Shown here in pieces: positions 11,436 to 23,726 of a DNA stretch of 64,000 nt. Within the stretch, counting starts at the first letter, position 1. Each line of letters starts with the position of its first letter. Position numbers and translations under genes: made by a program. Source of the DNA: Portulaca oleracea (Eukaryota > Streptophyta > Magnoliopsida > Caryophyllales > Portulacaceae); the NCBI GenBank assembly GCA_029582165.1, contig CM055876.1, positions 28,093,317-28,157,316 of the forward strand, read 5' to 3'. A model generated the notes under the pieces. That model searched no databases. It had not been told where the DNA came from and worked only from the letters and a program-made list of their open reading frames with translations.

Positions 11436-12599
11436 TCAAGAACTCAAGACTAGGGCCATTACTTCAGATGATGTCAATGCCCTAAGAAGCTTGTCAAACT
11501 CTTCAGCATGCGGTTTACAAGCTTGCAAATAAGAGAGCAACAAAAGAGTTATAGCAGAAAATGTAAGTATCGCTCTCTTAAATAGATCAAAGGCCTTAGA
11601 AAAATCAAAAGAATCAAAATAAGTCGTCCACATGATTTTTTTAGCTGAGTACTCTAGGCATTCACAATATGGATCAAGATAGAGATAAAACCCTTCTAAA
11701 GTGCCTAAGGACAAGTCAAAGACATTGTTGGTCCCCTCAATCACAGTCACATCACAAGAGTTAACCACACATTCCACATCAACATGAACATCAATGGTCT
11801 TTTCACAGGGAATGGGCTCCTCAAGGTTCTTAGGGGCAACAGAAGTTAGTGAACAAAGTATAGAAGCATGGAGTACATCATCAGATTCCTCTCTTGAAGG
11901 ACCCAATCCACCCACAAACCCCTCACAAGACTCCTCATCAATAGCATCAATTGACTCATGACAAACATCATCATCATACCTAGCATCAAACCTATGGGAA
12001 TCACTCACCTCAGACCCCGTCGACTGAGAAAAAGGTAAGGAAGCATTAGGAAAAGTCAAGACACCATCAGTAGTGTCTCTAGATAAGCTATGATGAGAAG
12101 GAGCAACAGTTGGCAAAGATGACTCAGAAGAGTAAACTATTTCCTCTATTTCCTCTAGACTAGCTTCCAACTTATCTTGTTGCTCTAATATTGCTCTCAC
12201 CAAAAACTCAATTCTAGCATAACTTGGGCATGTAGAATCATCATGGTCAAAAGAACAACATAAAGCACATGGAGGCAAACAATAGGGTCGAGTATAGGAG
12301 TTAGCATGAGAAGCACAAAGATTAGGGTAAGAGTACCCAGATGCACAATAAGAATTTTCAAAATCGAATGTATCATGTGCAAGCCATTCAAGCAAAGTTC
12401 AAGCTTCATCAACAGTTTTAGTATAAAAACCAAAATACTCTAATAGAGTACAGGTCTCTATATTCACCCCCTCCACAACAATATCAAGAATATCTGATTT
12501 CCCAGGAATAATACCACATGGTACAGGACAAGCAAGTAATCGCTCAAAATAGCGCCAAAATAATTCCTGCTCAAATTGGGGGAAATAGATAATTGCCAT
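11436..12599 (-). pseudogene. Gag-like protein of the gag-only retrotransposon, copy 1
   Basis: A 387-codon frame from the methionine of MAIIYFPQF broken by one in-frame TGA at 12399-12401. The N-terminal part (FWRYFERLLACP ... TLLEYFGFYTKTVDEA) resembles the helical retrotransposon gag domain of Ty3/gypsy elements. After the stop there is a zinc-knuckle-like CALCCSFDHDDSTC, an exact CX2CX4HX4C spacing, then an acidic low-complexity region with no recognised domain. Gag packages element RNA; with no pol nearby this copy could only act with enzymes supplied in trans. The same stop is present in copy 2, so it predates or was copied with the duplication. Confidence 0.7.
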
Positions 12600-12728
12600 T
12601 TTTTTTATTTTTTTTATTTTTGAAAAAAAAAATAATAAAAACGGGAAAAACAAAAGGGAAAAGATCTAGTCAATCTAAGGATATTCGTTCGGTGGCGGCT
12701 AGGGACAAAGTCACGCAGCGCCAAAACT

Positions 12729-14231
12729 TGATAAGCGCAAGTGCGGGTGTGCGTGTAGCAAATATCAAGGTCGATCCCACAGGGACTTTGCTAACTACAC
12801 ACCAAACTAGCTTCCTATGTGATTGCTAAATCAGTCGGGTTTTGAATGAGATCAATCTATAGCTAATTCTATTCACTAACAAATAGCAAATCTAACTAAT
12901 ATTCACACAAATCACAAGATCCAATCAATAGGAAAAAGACGCTCAGGGGATAAAACCTAAGTAACTCTATGAATCAAATAAGTGGATTGAACATGTATGT
13001 CACCAATTTGGTACATTTTAGGGTCGATAATCGCATAAATTATTCCGTAGCGAGCTTTTGGCAATGAAACGGATTGCTTAGCAAAATCAATCACCTACTG
13101 TCGTGGTTATTTCAATTTTAACTAAGTTAAAGATCAAATTATCCAATGACCCCTAATTATAAAGTCTTCTATGTCTAGTTCACTTCATAACTAGTTTAAT
13201 CCTAAGGGTTCCGATTATCGAATTTCTCCGTTCGGTACTTCATTCAACAATCTAATTCCATATTCTTGATGGCCAGTCAAAAACAATGACATACATAATT
13301 AAAGGATAAATGAAATGCATTCAAACTAGATAACAACTTGTTCAATCCAACAAAATTCAATCCATGAAAGCAACTAATTAGAGTTTATCCCCCAAACTAA
13401 AATAAACTACTCACTACTCATGTTCAAAACACAAAACATATCAAAATCTATTCTAGAAAGCATGAAATCTAAAAGAAAGAGAAGTAAACCGAGATGGAAA
13501 TCGTTCCTCGCTTGAATGATGATCGGTGGGGACTTTTGCTCCTCCACTTCAATGGATTTCTTGAGAATCGATCTTCAAACTCCAATAAACACTCAATCTT
13601 CAACTAAGGATGAATGTGGATGGATGTGTGGAGGAAGGGATGGATGATGGTAGAGATGGAGATGGATGGTATGGAAGGATATGGATTAGGGTTAGGTTAT
13701 GGAATGGAAGATGGTAGAATGATGATTGCCCTCAAAAACAGCCGAAAACAGCATAATATAGGCAAATTGCAACTCAAAACCGCCGGAAATGAAGAGACGC
13801 AGGCGACACGGACCGTGCCAGGGGTGACACGGACCGTGCCCCTGCTGACACGGACCGTGCCTCCTAGGCACTACCCGTGTCAGTGCACTGCTTCAATTTT
13901 TCTCATGTTCTAGTCATAGGCACTACCCGTGCCTCTTCTGGCACCACCCGTGCCGCTGCTTTTTCAGGCCTAGGAGTCCTTTGGGCCATTGTTTGGGCCT
14001 TGGGTGATCCAACATCTCACTTCTTGGTCCTTTAAGCTCATAACTTGGATCTACTCTTGATTTTAAGCTCGGTTTACATCGATTCTTCACAAATTACCTA
14101 CAAAACTCACCAAACTCTAAACCAAGCATAATATGGGAAATTCGGGTATAAAATAATATAATCAGATCAAATATTCCCCAAATTTCTCATCATAACAACC
14201 AAGTTTTCATATATACAAGAAGCACTTATCA
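12729..14231 (-). repeat. LTR copy 2 (middle LTR)
   Basis: 1503 bp, shared by the two internal units: it acts as 3' LTR of the upstream (17518 side) unit and 5' LTR of the next. It contains three copies of GACACGGACCGTGCC near 13803-13861. The primer site beside it (12709-12724) is degraded compared with the copy at 17494. Confidence 0.85.
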
Positions 14232-14244
14232 AAATCCCCCATGC

Positions 14245-16218
14245 TTAGTCCTTGATTGTCCCTAAGCAAGTCCAAACTCAAAAGAAAAGGCAAAGAAAGA
14301 AAATGAAAGAAAATAAAAGAAAACGGGACAAAAAGACTCAAAGAACTCAAAGCAAAAATAAAAAGACTCAAAAGTAAAAATTAACAAAAACGAAAATTTT
14401 TATTTAATTACAACTCCTCAGGATGACATCGATAGGACATTCAATCAACTCAACCTAATCTAAAGTACAGCCCAAGAGTGAAAAAGAAGCCAATTTACAC
14501 AAGTAAATGAAGACAAATTATTCAAGAATGGTACTCATCAAGTTCAACCAATCACCCTTAATCACCGAATGAGATAAGAAGGCACATGTTAAGCATGAAA
14601 CTAGGTAAGAATGAAGAGCAAACTCACTTTCCGGGAATGTGGAAACACTCCTCTCATGTGTTTAAATATGAAAAATCATTGAAACTTCGCTCAAACACTC
14701 AAACCAAAGCCACAACCAACCACGTACTTGCTAAGAATCTCAACTCTCCACCGCGATTTGCAAAGCAACAATGACAATCAGGAGGACTTTCAAGGGTTGT
14801 AACGGGGCTAGGGTTAAGGGTAAGGAGTGGATAATATTTGGGAATTGTGGAGCTAAAAGCCAAAGCTTGAAATTATTCCACACCAATTCAACATACATTC
14901 ACTCTCACCACTTATAATCAATCCAAATCAACCCCACAATCAATTGGAAACTCGCCTCAAAACAAAACAAAAGAAACCAAAACTCAAACACTTTATTCTC
15001 TTTTTCTTTTCATTTTTTCCGGAATTCTCCGATTTTTCTTTTTTTTTTTGAATACTTTTTCTATTTTTTCTGTTTTTTTTCTTGTTTTCTTCGATACAAA
15101 CACACACACTTACAAACAACACACTTATATACAAATTACTAGGCAAGTTTCCAATTCCAACCAACAACCTCAATGTACACAATTGGGGAATCAAATTAAT
15201 ATTTACAACTCAAACCAATCCCCATCACAAACCAAACCACAAAAGTAACCACAATCAACCCAACTTCATACTCAAAACATTTCAAGCTATGACTTAAGGG
15301 TAGGAATTATATAATTGGTCAGGGCTTATAATGTTGGTTCAAGAAAAGAAATAGTCAAGGCAAGAAGGGGCTAACTATGGATATTCTGATGTAAACGGGT
15401 GGCCAAGGCTTGCGGGTTCAATTCCTAATGCCTCTGTCATCTTGTCAATGTACAATGCATGGCGATTTCAAGGAGATGCAAAGCAAATGAAGGAGGATGC
15501 CACAATGGTGAGTGACTCATGGAAATAAGACCAATAAAAATGATTAGTCTTTTCTTTTAGGCTTATGTGGACTCACGGGTAGCGCTCAACAACCATTACC
15601 TAGTTTAAAAAGAAATGCATATGCACAACTCACTCTTACAATAGAAACAAAGGCAATCGGTCTTATTTTCCTAGCACAATTCTCACAACATTTAGTTTCA
15701 CAACTCTTGTCAATTCATAGTCCTTCACAAACGGCCTATACAAGATCAAATCAAGTCAAAAGAAAAATATCTCTATTTTTTAGATTTTCTAATTTTTTTT
15801 TCAGATTTTCTAATTTTTTCTGAAATTTTTTACAAGACTCAAAATGAAAACAAGAAAATATGAAACTAAAACAAACTACGAAAAGAAGAAAAGAAAAACT
15901 ACAAGCAAATCTAACTACTGCACCTAGGTGGATGCAATTTATACAAGTGAAACTAAACTAGAAAAACTAAGAAAAACAAACAAAAAAAAACACACTCAAG
16001 ACACTACTGCGCATATATACCATAATGGACAAAGACTACAAATATCAAATTTTTCACACAAATCCCCCCATGCTTGGACAAAGCATTGTCCTCAATGCAA
16101 GCACAATCAAATAAATTGCAAAAGGGGAAATAAAGAAAGATCTCACCAGGTTAGGTGCTAGATGCACCTAAACTATCGCCTCTTCAAGAATGGGGCGAAT
16201 GGAGCATCAGTCATTCCA
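14245..16218 (-). other. Non-coding internal sequence, copy 2
   Basis: Near-identical to 9461-11435, with small indels. No separate gene is visible. Confidence 0.6.
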
Positions 16219-17382
16219 TCAAGAACTCAAGACTAGGGCCATTACTTCAGATGATGTCAATGCCCTAAGAAGCTTGTCAAACTCTTCAGCATGCGGTTTA
16301 CAAGCTTGCAAATAAGAGAGCAACAAAAGAGTTATAGCAGAAAATGTAAGTATCGCTCTCTTAAATAGATCAAAGGCCTTAGAAAAATCAAAAGAATCAA
16401 AATAAGTCGTCCACATGATTTTTTTAGCTGAGTCCTCTAGGCATTCACAATATGGATCAAGATAGAGATAAAACCCTTCTAAAGTGCCTAAGGACAAGTC
16501 AAAGACATTGTTGGTCCCCTCAATCACAGTCACATCACAAGAGTTAACCACACATTCCACATCAACATGAACATCAATGGTCTTTTCACAGGGAATGGGC
16601 TCCTCAAGGTTCTTAGGGGCAACAGAAGTTAGTGAACAAAGTATAGAAGCATGGAGTACATCATCAGATTCCTCTCTTGAAGGACCCAATCCACCCACAA
16701 ACCCCTCACAAGACTCCTCATCAATAGCATCAATTGACTCATGACAAACATCATCATCATACCTAGCATCAAACCTATGGGAATCACTCACCTCAAACCC
16801 CGTCGACTGAGAAAAAGGTAAGGAAGCATTAGGAAAAGTCAAGACACCATCAGTAGTGTCTCTAGGTAAGCTAGGATGAGAAGGAGCAACAGTTGGCAAA
16901 GATGACTCAGAAGAGTAAACTATTTCCTCTATTTCCTCTAGACTAGCTTCCAACTTATCTTGTTGCTCTAATATTGCTCTCACCAAAAACTCAATTCTAG
17001 CATAACTTGGGCATGTAGAATCATCATGGTCAAAAGAACAACATAAAGCACATGGAGGCAAACAATAGGGTCGAGTATAGGAGTTAGCATGAGAAGCACA
17101 AAGATTAGGGTAAGAGTACCCAAATGCACAATAAGAATTTTCAAAATCGAATGTATCATGTGCAAGCCATTCAAGCAAAGTTCAAGCTTCATTAACAGTT
17201 TTAGTATAAAAACCAAAATACTCTAATAGAGTACAGGTCTCTATATTCACCCCCTCCACAACAATATCAAGAATATCTGATTTCCCAGGAATAATACCAC
17301 ATGGTACAGGACAAGCAAGTAATCCCTCAAAATAGCGCCAAAATAATTCCTGCTCAAATTGGGGGAAATAGATAATTGCCAT
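16219..17382 (-). pseudogene. Gag-like protein of the gag-only retrotransposon, copy 2
   Basis: The same length as copy 1 and nearly identical; differences include a few substitutions (for example ERLL to EGLL and VDEA to VNEA). The in-frame TGA at 17182-17184 falls at the same codon. The 319-codon segment after the stop, with the zinc-knuckle-like motif, is fully open in both copies. Confidence 0.7.
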
Positions 17383-17493
17383 TTTTTTTATTTTTTTTTA
17401 TTTTTGAAAAAAAAATAATAAAAACGGGAAAAACAAAAGGGAAAAGATCTAGTCAATCTAAGGATATTCGTTCGGTGGCGGCTAGGGACAAAG

Positions 17494-17511
17494 TCCCTGG
17501 CAACGGCGCCA
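17494..17511 (-). promoter_or_regulatory. Primer binding site, tRNA-Asp type
   Basis: Minus-strand TGGCGCCGTTGCCAGGGA lies six bases inside the 5' LTR. It matches the 3' end of plant tRNA-Asp with one mismatch, compared with TGGCGCCGTTGCCGGGGA in the Athila element at 49608. Confidence 0.85.
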
Positions 17512-17517
17512 AAAACT

Positions 17518-18993
17518 TGATAAGCCGCAAGTGCATGGGTGTACGTGTAGCAAATATCAAGGTCGATCCCACAGGGACTTTGCTAACTACACACCAAACT
17601 AGCTTCCTATGTGATTGCTAAATCAGTCGGGTTTTGAATGAGATCAATCTATAGCTAATTCTATTCACTAACAAATAGCAAATCTAACTAATATTCACAC
17701 AAATCACAAGATCCAATCAATAGGAAAAAGACGTTCAGGGGATAAAACCTAAGTAACTCTATGAATCAAATAAGTGGATTGAACATGTATGTCACCAATT
17801 TGGTACATTTTAGGGTCGATAATCGCATAAATTATTCCGTAGCGAGCTTTTGGCAATGAAACGGATTGCTTAGCAAAATCAATCACCTCATCGTGGTTAT
17901 TTCAATTTTAACTAAGTTAAAGATCAAATTATCCAATGACCCTAATTATAAAGTCTTCTATGTCTAGTTCACTTCATAACTAGTTTAATCCTAAGGGTTC
18001 GATTATCGAATTTCTCCGTTCTACTTCATTCAACAATCTAATTTCATATTCTTGATGGCGGTCAAAAACAATGACATACATAATTAAAGGATAAATGAAA
18101 TGCATTCAAACTAGATAACAACTTGTTCAATCCAACAAAATTCAATCCATGAAAGCAACTAATTAGAGTTTATCCCCCAAACTAAAATAAACTACTCACT
18201 ACTCATGTTCAAAACACAAAACATATCAAAATCTATTCTAGAAAGCATGAAATCTAAAAGAAAGAGAAGTAAACCGAGATGGAAATCGTTCCTCGCTTGA
18301 ATGATGATCGGTGGGGACTTTGCTCCTCCACTTCAATGGATTTCTTGAGAATCGATCTTCAAACTCAATAAACACTCAATCTTCAACTAAGGATGAATGT
18401 GGATGGATGTGTGGAGGAAGGGATGGATGATGGTAGAGATGGAGATGGATGGTATGGAAGGATATGGATTAGGGTTAGGTTATGGAATGGAAGATGGTAG
18501 AATGATGATTGCCCTCAAAAACAGCCGAAAACAGCATAATATAGGCAAATTGCAACTCAAAACCGCCGAAAATGAAGAGACGCAGGCGACACGGACCGTG
18601 CCAGGGGTGACACGGACCGTGCCTCCTAGGCACTACCCGTGTCAGTGCACTGCTTCAATTTTTCTCATGTTCTAGTCATAGGCACTACCCGTGCCTCTTC
18701 TGGCACCTCCCGTGCCGCTGCTTTTTCAGGCCTAGGAGTCCTTTGGGCCATTGTTTGGGCCTTGGGTGATCCAACATCTCACTTCTTGGTCCTTTAAGCT
18801 CATAACTTGGATCTACTCTTGATTTTAAGCTCGGTTTACATCGATTCTTCACAAATTACCTACAAAACTCACCAAACTCCAAACCAAGCGTAATATGGGA
18901 AATTCGGGTATAAAATAATATAATCAGATCAAATATTCCCCAAATTTCTCATCATAACAACCAAGTTTTCATATATACAAGAAGCACTTATCA
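17518..18993 (-). repeat. LTR copy 3 (5' LTR)
   Basis: 1476 bp. Carries two GACACGGACCGTGCC dyads at 18588-18623 and GGCAC-N5-GTGCC dyads up to about 18715. A TATA-like CCTATATTATG on the minus strand (18535-18545) lies about 43 bp downstream of the dyads in the direction of transcription. Several 1-4 bp deletions versus the other LTRs fall in G/C-rich words. Confidence 0.85.
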
Positions 18994-19002
18994 GTACACA
19001 AC

Positions 19003-21906
19003 CATATGATGTTCAATTTTGTTATTTGTTGTAAGGGACTTGATGATCATCTAGAACGATGGATGTTCATTGCAGAACTGTTTGTTTATCGGTGACGAGC
19101 ATTCAAGCACTAGTTGATGTTCATTTTCTCTCATCTTGGTGTTCATTTTCAGTGTATGTGATCCTAGACCACTTGGGGATGTTCATATTTTCATTTTTTC
19201 CCCATTTTTCACTGATATTCATTTCAGGAATACTTGTTGTTATGTCATCTTGTTCATTGTATGTGTGACCTGATCATCATTACAGTTGTTGTTCATTGAT
19301 AGGCATCCAAAAACAACTTTTGTTCATATTGTTTAAATTTTGATGTTCATTTATATTTTGTTCATCTCAGAATGTTTGATATTCATTCCATGACTAATTG
19401 TTGCTCATTTACATTACCAGTGTATGTATGTTCATCCCATTATGTTTGATGTTCATTCTAGGAACACTTGTTGTTCATTTCATTTTTTGTTTGTTGTTCA
19501 TTGTAAATGTGACAGTTAGTGTTCAATTTGATTGATGATCATTTCAGTGATCATTCCAGAACGTTATGCATTTTCAATGATTTTCATTGTGAATTAATGA
19601 TCACAACACAAAATAACTACTTGTTGTTCATTTTGTTACAACTTGATGTTCATTTTCTACTTTGTTCAACAAACAATGACATTGTGTATGCTGATGCATG
19701 CCATAACACTTGGGGTTCATTTTGGTACACTATGTTGCTCATGTCATCCCCCATTGTCGATGTTGCTTTTCATTTTTTTCGTTATTCACTGATGTTCATC
19801 ATAGGATGCTTGATGTTCTTTCCATGAGTACTTGTTGTTCATTCCATTTTTCAGTGTATGTTTGTGCATGCCAGAACACTTGGGGTTTACTTTGGTACAC
19901 TAGGTTGTTGATGTCATCCCCCCCCCCCCTTCGATGTTCATTTTTCATTTTCATATTATTCACTGATGTTCATGCCAAGAATGCCTAATGTTCATTTATG
20001 ACAACTTATTGTTCATTGTAAGTATGACAGTTCGTGTACATTGATGATTTTGCGTGTGCGATCTTTGCCGTTAGTGCGTTGCGAGGGGGCAAGGCGAAGC
20101 GATCTTGCCACGGTGCCACTAACATACCAAATGAACGAGAACGGGGACTACGTTCCATTTTGTGTTGTTGAATCTTGGGTCTCAGCTGAAGGGATGACAT
20201 TTGATGACATTGAAGAGGGTAAGAAGCTATATGAACGACACGCAGTCAGTGTCGGTTTCAGCGCTCGTAGCTATAGTCACACGAAAGACTGCAATGGCCC
20301 GGATTGGAAGGTGTTTGTCTGTTCGAAACAAGGGCGGACACCCAGGAAGAAAATGGCAGTGACTATATATGATGAAGGACACGTTGGTTCAAATGCGAAC
20401 GAAACGGACGACGCCCAAATTGACCCTGACGTTGGTTCAAATGCTCAAATAACTTACGGACAAATACTTGGTGCATTCGCATCATACATAAATACTCATT
20501 AGGACAATGCCTTAATATTTACTATTTTAGTCAAATGATATTCACTATACCATACATGCTAATGTTCATTTAAAGACACCTTGATGTTCATTGTAACTTA
20601 AATGATGATCAACATTTATGTGTCAAAGACCATTATATGCTCAAATGACCTTGATGTCGTTTTGAGTTGATGTGTTTTGTAGTATTTTCCATGAATGAAT
20701 ATGTCAAGATGATTTTAAATATATATAAATGTTCATTGGGACAAAATGTCTAGATAGTCAATTGATGTTAATGTGACATACATGCTGATGTTCATTCCAG
20801 GCACACTTAATGTTCATTTCAAGACAACTTGATATTAATTACAAGCATAACTATATTCATTATACAATACAGGTTGATGTTCATTTCAAGACAACTTGAT
20901 GTTCATTTAACTGAAATGCTGATCAACATTCCTGTGGCAAAAACCAATATATGCTCAAATGACTTAAGGACTATGTCTTGGTGCATTTTTCATTATATAT
21001 AAATACTCAGCATGACTTGGTGCATTTTTCATTTCAACACAACTTTATGCTCATTTCACTTCATCATTGTACCATATAGACTGATGTTCTTTAACGACAC
21101 CTTGATGTTCATTTAACTTAAATTATGATCAACATTCATGTGTCAAAAGACCATTATATGCTCAAATGACCTTGATGTCGTTTTGAGTTGATGTGTTTTC
21201 GATAGATTCGGCTGAAGTATTTTCCATGAATAAACATGTGAAGATGACTTTTAACATATATAAATGCTCATTGGGACAAAATGTCCACATGGTCATTTAA
21301 TGTTAATGTGACATACATGCTGATGTTCAGTCCAGGCACACCTAATGTTCATTTCAAGACAACTTGATGTTCATTCCAGGAACACCTAATGTTCATTTAT
21401 ACGATACAGGTTGATGTTCATTTCAAACAAACTTAATGTTTATTTAACTTAAACATTGATCAATATTCATGTGGCAAAACCATTATATGCTCAAATGACT
21501 TAAGGACAATGACTTCGTGCATTTTTCATTATATATAAATACTCATTAGGACAATGACTTAATAATTACTATTTCACTCAAATGAATGTTTTTGTACGAT
21601 AACAGGCTGATGTTCATTTCAATTTAACGTGATGTTCATTTTAACTTAAAATGATGTCCAATGATTGGGTGGCCAAGAAAGTGATAGACAATTTCAGTTC
21701 CCAAACCTTTTTCACTAAATGCTCATTCATGCATCACCTGATGTCCATTACATAGGCCACCTGATGTTTTTTTTCATGAAATATTGATGTTCACCATTAA
21801 TTGATGTTCATTTCATTACAAGTTTTGCCAAATATGCTGATTGGTTGGCCACAAAAGTCAACAAAATATATTCATTACACGGTGTTTTTTTACAAACTGA
21901 AAATTA
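19003..21906 (+). repeat. Dispersed GATGTTCATT motif field, forward orientation
   Basis: Dozens of copies and close variants of (T)GATGTTCATT occur at irregular 15-60 bp intervals in AT-rich sequence, interrupted only by the FAR1-domain segment. Spacing is irregular, so it is not a tandem satellite. It lies in the MULE interior and resembles subterminal motif fields of DNA transposons. Confidence 0.7.
20041..20502 (+). pseudogene. FAR1-type DNA-binding domain fragment (MULE-derived)
   Basis: A 153-codon open frame, richer in GC than its surroundings. Residues about 45-100 (VSAEGMTFDDIEEGKKLYER ... VGFSARSY ... WKVFVCSKQG) match the start of the FAR1/FHY3 DNA-binding domain: an aromatic after GM, KLYERHA and a GFS.R.. 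strand, with the first zinc-coordinating Cys region. The frame stops shortly after, before the rest of the zinc finger, transposase core and SWIM domain. The true start is unclear; the first methionines may belong to non-coding sequence. Either a first exon of a larger broken gene or a captured remnant. Confidence 0.6.
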
Positions 21907-22125
21907 ATGTTTACTACAATATCCCAAACTTTTCCAAACAGAGCGGACGAAAGTAAATTTTTGAATGTCCACACAAACACAACATGGGGAAATAACTTCA
22001 AGTCAAAATGGTGCAACAGTGCTCCTCCTGTTCGAATGACTTGCTCTCGTTTGGACCTTCAACTGGTTCGCATCGTGTATGACCAAGGTGTGGCAATATC
22101 TGCTCCTCAACACATGATCAATTAG
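21907..22125 (+). other. Motif-free island, possible exon, unrecognised
   Basis: A 72-codon frame in a short stretch of higher GC that lacks the GATGTTCATT motif and sits exactly where the motif switches strand. The residues (for example TTWGNNFKSKWCNS) suggest no family. It could be a remnant exon or chance. Confidence 0.25.
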
Positions 22126-23640
22126 TTACAATGAACACCAACTGTTCTCTTATGACTATGAATTTATGAAAATGAGCATCAATGTGACAAAAATGAGCAT
22201 GATGAATTATCTTATGAATATTAAGTTAATATGAAATGATCATCAAGTTGAACTGAAATGAACATCAAGTCATATCAAGTGACCTTTGCAGTACTACATG
22301 ATCAATTAGTTACAATGAACAACTACACCATGAAAAATGAGCAACAAATCCATTGGCAATGAACATCATGTCCTATCTCATGAGCATCAACTAACTTACT
22401 CTTTGGTGTTGTCTTCGTGCACCATAATATCACTGACTGCAACAGGTGCGCACCCTTTCCTCTAGTACAATCGCCTCGTTTCCCCTACAGCCCAGACTAC
22501 ATCGTTAGCAAGCATCAATATCAAACACACCCAAATTGCATTATTTGTCACTATACTTATGTTGGGCTTGGATTTGGCACCAAGACAATGACTCTTTCAT
22601 CAGAGCTCTACATCGGCACACTTGGCCCAACTGCATTTGTTTCCCCTCCCCTACACATCCAATGAAACAATCAACAATGACGCTAACTTAAATCGAACAA
22701 GACCATAATCATATATCCTATCTTAAATCAAACAAAACATGACATGAACAAAACACGACCATAACAATGCAGATGAACATGAATATGCTATGAGACGAAC
22801 ATCAAGGTAAATTGAAATGAACATCAGTTTGTGAGGATGAACAATGATACACATGGAAATGAGCATGAAGGTGTATCCAAAATGAACACCAATTGTTCTG
22901 TTATGACCATGATTTGCTCTATTATGGACACCAACTAGCGCACGACCAATTTGTGAAAATGGACATCTATATCCAATAAAACTATAATTTAAGTGATATT
23001 AAATGATCATCAACTTTAAATGCAATTAGCATTAAAGTGTACCAAAAGTAACACTAATTTGTGAATGATCATGAAGTCAAATTGGAAAGAGCATCAAAGT
23101 GTATCGAAAATGAACATCAAGCTAAACTAAAATGACCATCCAATTAAACTGAAATGAACATCAATTTGTGATGATGAACAGTTATACACATGAAAATTAG
23201 CATCAAGGTGTATCCAAAAGAACACCACCTATTCTGTTACGACCATTATTTGTTTTGTTATAAACACCAACTAACGCACACCCCAATTGTGAAAATTGGA
23301 CATCTACATACAATGAAATGATCATCAAGGAAAATGAAAATGAGCATCAAAGTGTATCCAAACGAACACCAACTGTTCTATTATGACCATGATTTTCAAA
23401 CCATCACCGATGGGAATGAACATCAACGTATCACGACATGAACAACAATTTTAACTTCATCCTTACCTTTACCAACCCCATGTATTAAGCATATATTACA
23501 CTAATCACAATAAAACACACATAATCAATTAGTATATGTTCATCACAAAATCCTACTTGCACATCCCCCCAAATATCTAACAATGAACATCAACAATATA
23601 ATACATGAACAACATACCAAAATGAACATCAAACGCCCAA
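22126..23640 (-). repeat. Dispersed AATGAACATC motif field, inverse orientation
   Basis: The same word as at 19003-21906, now on the minus strand: AATGAACATCAA and variants appear throughout, up to the right TIR. With the forward field this gives a large-scale inverted arrangement centred near 22.0-22.1 kb. Confidence 0.7.
22417..22665 (+). other. Second motif-free island, possible exon, unrecognised
   Basis: An 82-codon frame of more balanced base composition than the surrounding field, with several Cys/His residues (CNRCAPF, HPNCIICHYTYVG). The CxxC spacings are suggestive but no family was recognised. The segment begins after a possible acceptor-like ...CAACAG. Confidence 0.25.
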
Positions 23641-23726
23641 AAATTAGTTCTTGTAAGCCATAACGACAAGGACTTACATCTAGTCCTTCCTTTGTTCAAC
23701 TTCTGGTTCAGTCACTCTCTTTGACT

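Larger units (their letters stand above)
7958..18993 (-). mobile_element. Non-autonomous Ty3/gypsy-type retrotransposon, tandem form LTR-int-LTR-int-LTR
   Basis: Three near-identical LTRs of about 1.5 kb (7958-9447, 12729-14231, 17518-18993) separate two near-identical internal regions of about 3.28 kb. LTRs begin TGATAAG on the plus strand and end CTTATCA. The whole array is flanked by the 5-bp target duplication GTACA (7953-7957 and 18994-18998), so it behaves as one insertion. The minus-strand primer site TGGCGCCGTTGCCAGGGA (17494-17511) matches tRNA-Asp, as in Athila elements. The polypurine tract GCATGGGGGATTT lies just before each 3' LTR (9448-9460, 14232-14244). Each internal region encodes only a gag-like protein; no protease, RT, RNase H or integrase. 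This fits the gag-only (TR-GAG) class, mobilised in trans. Confidence 0.9.

Noticed and set aside
20006..20200. Minus-strand frame opposite the FAR1-type segment
   Set aside because: It is a shadow of the plus-strand frame, which shows the FAR1-like residues and continues further.
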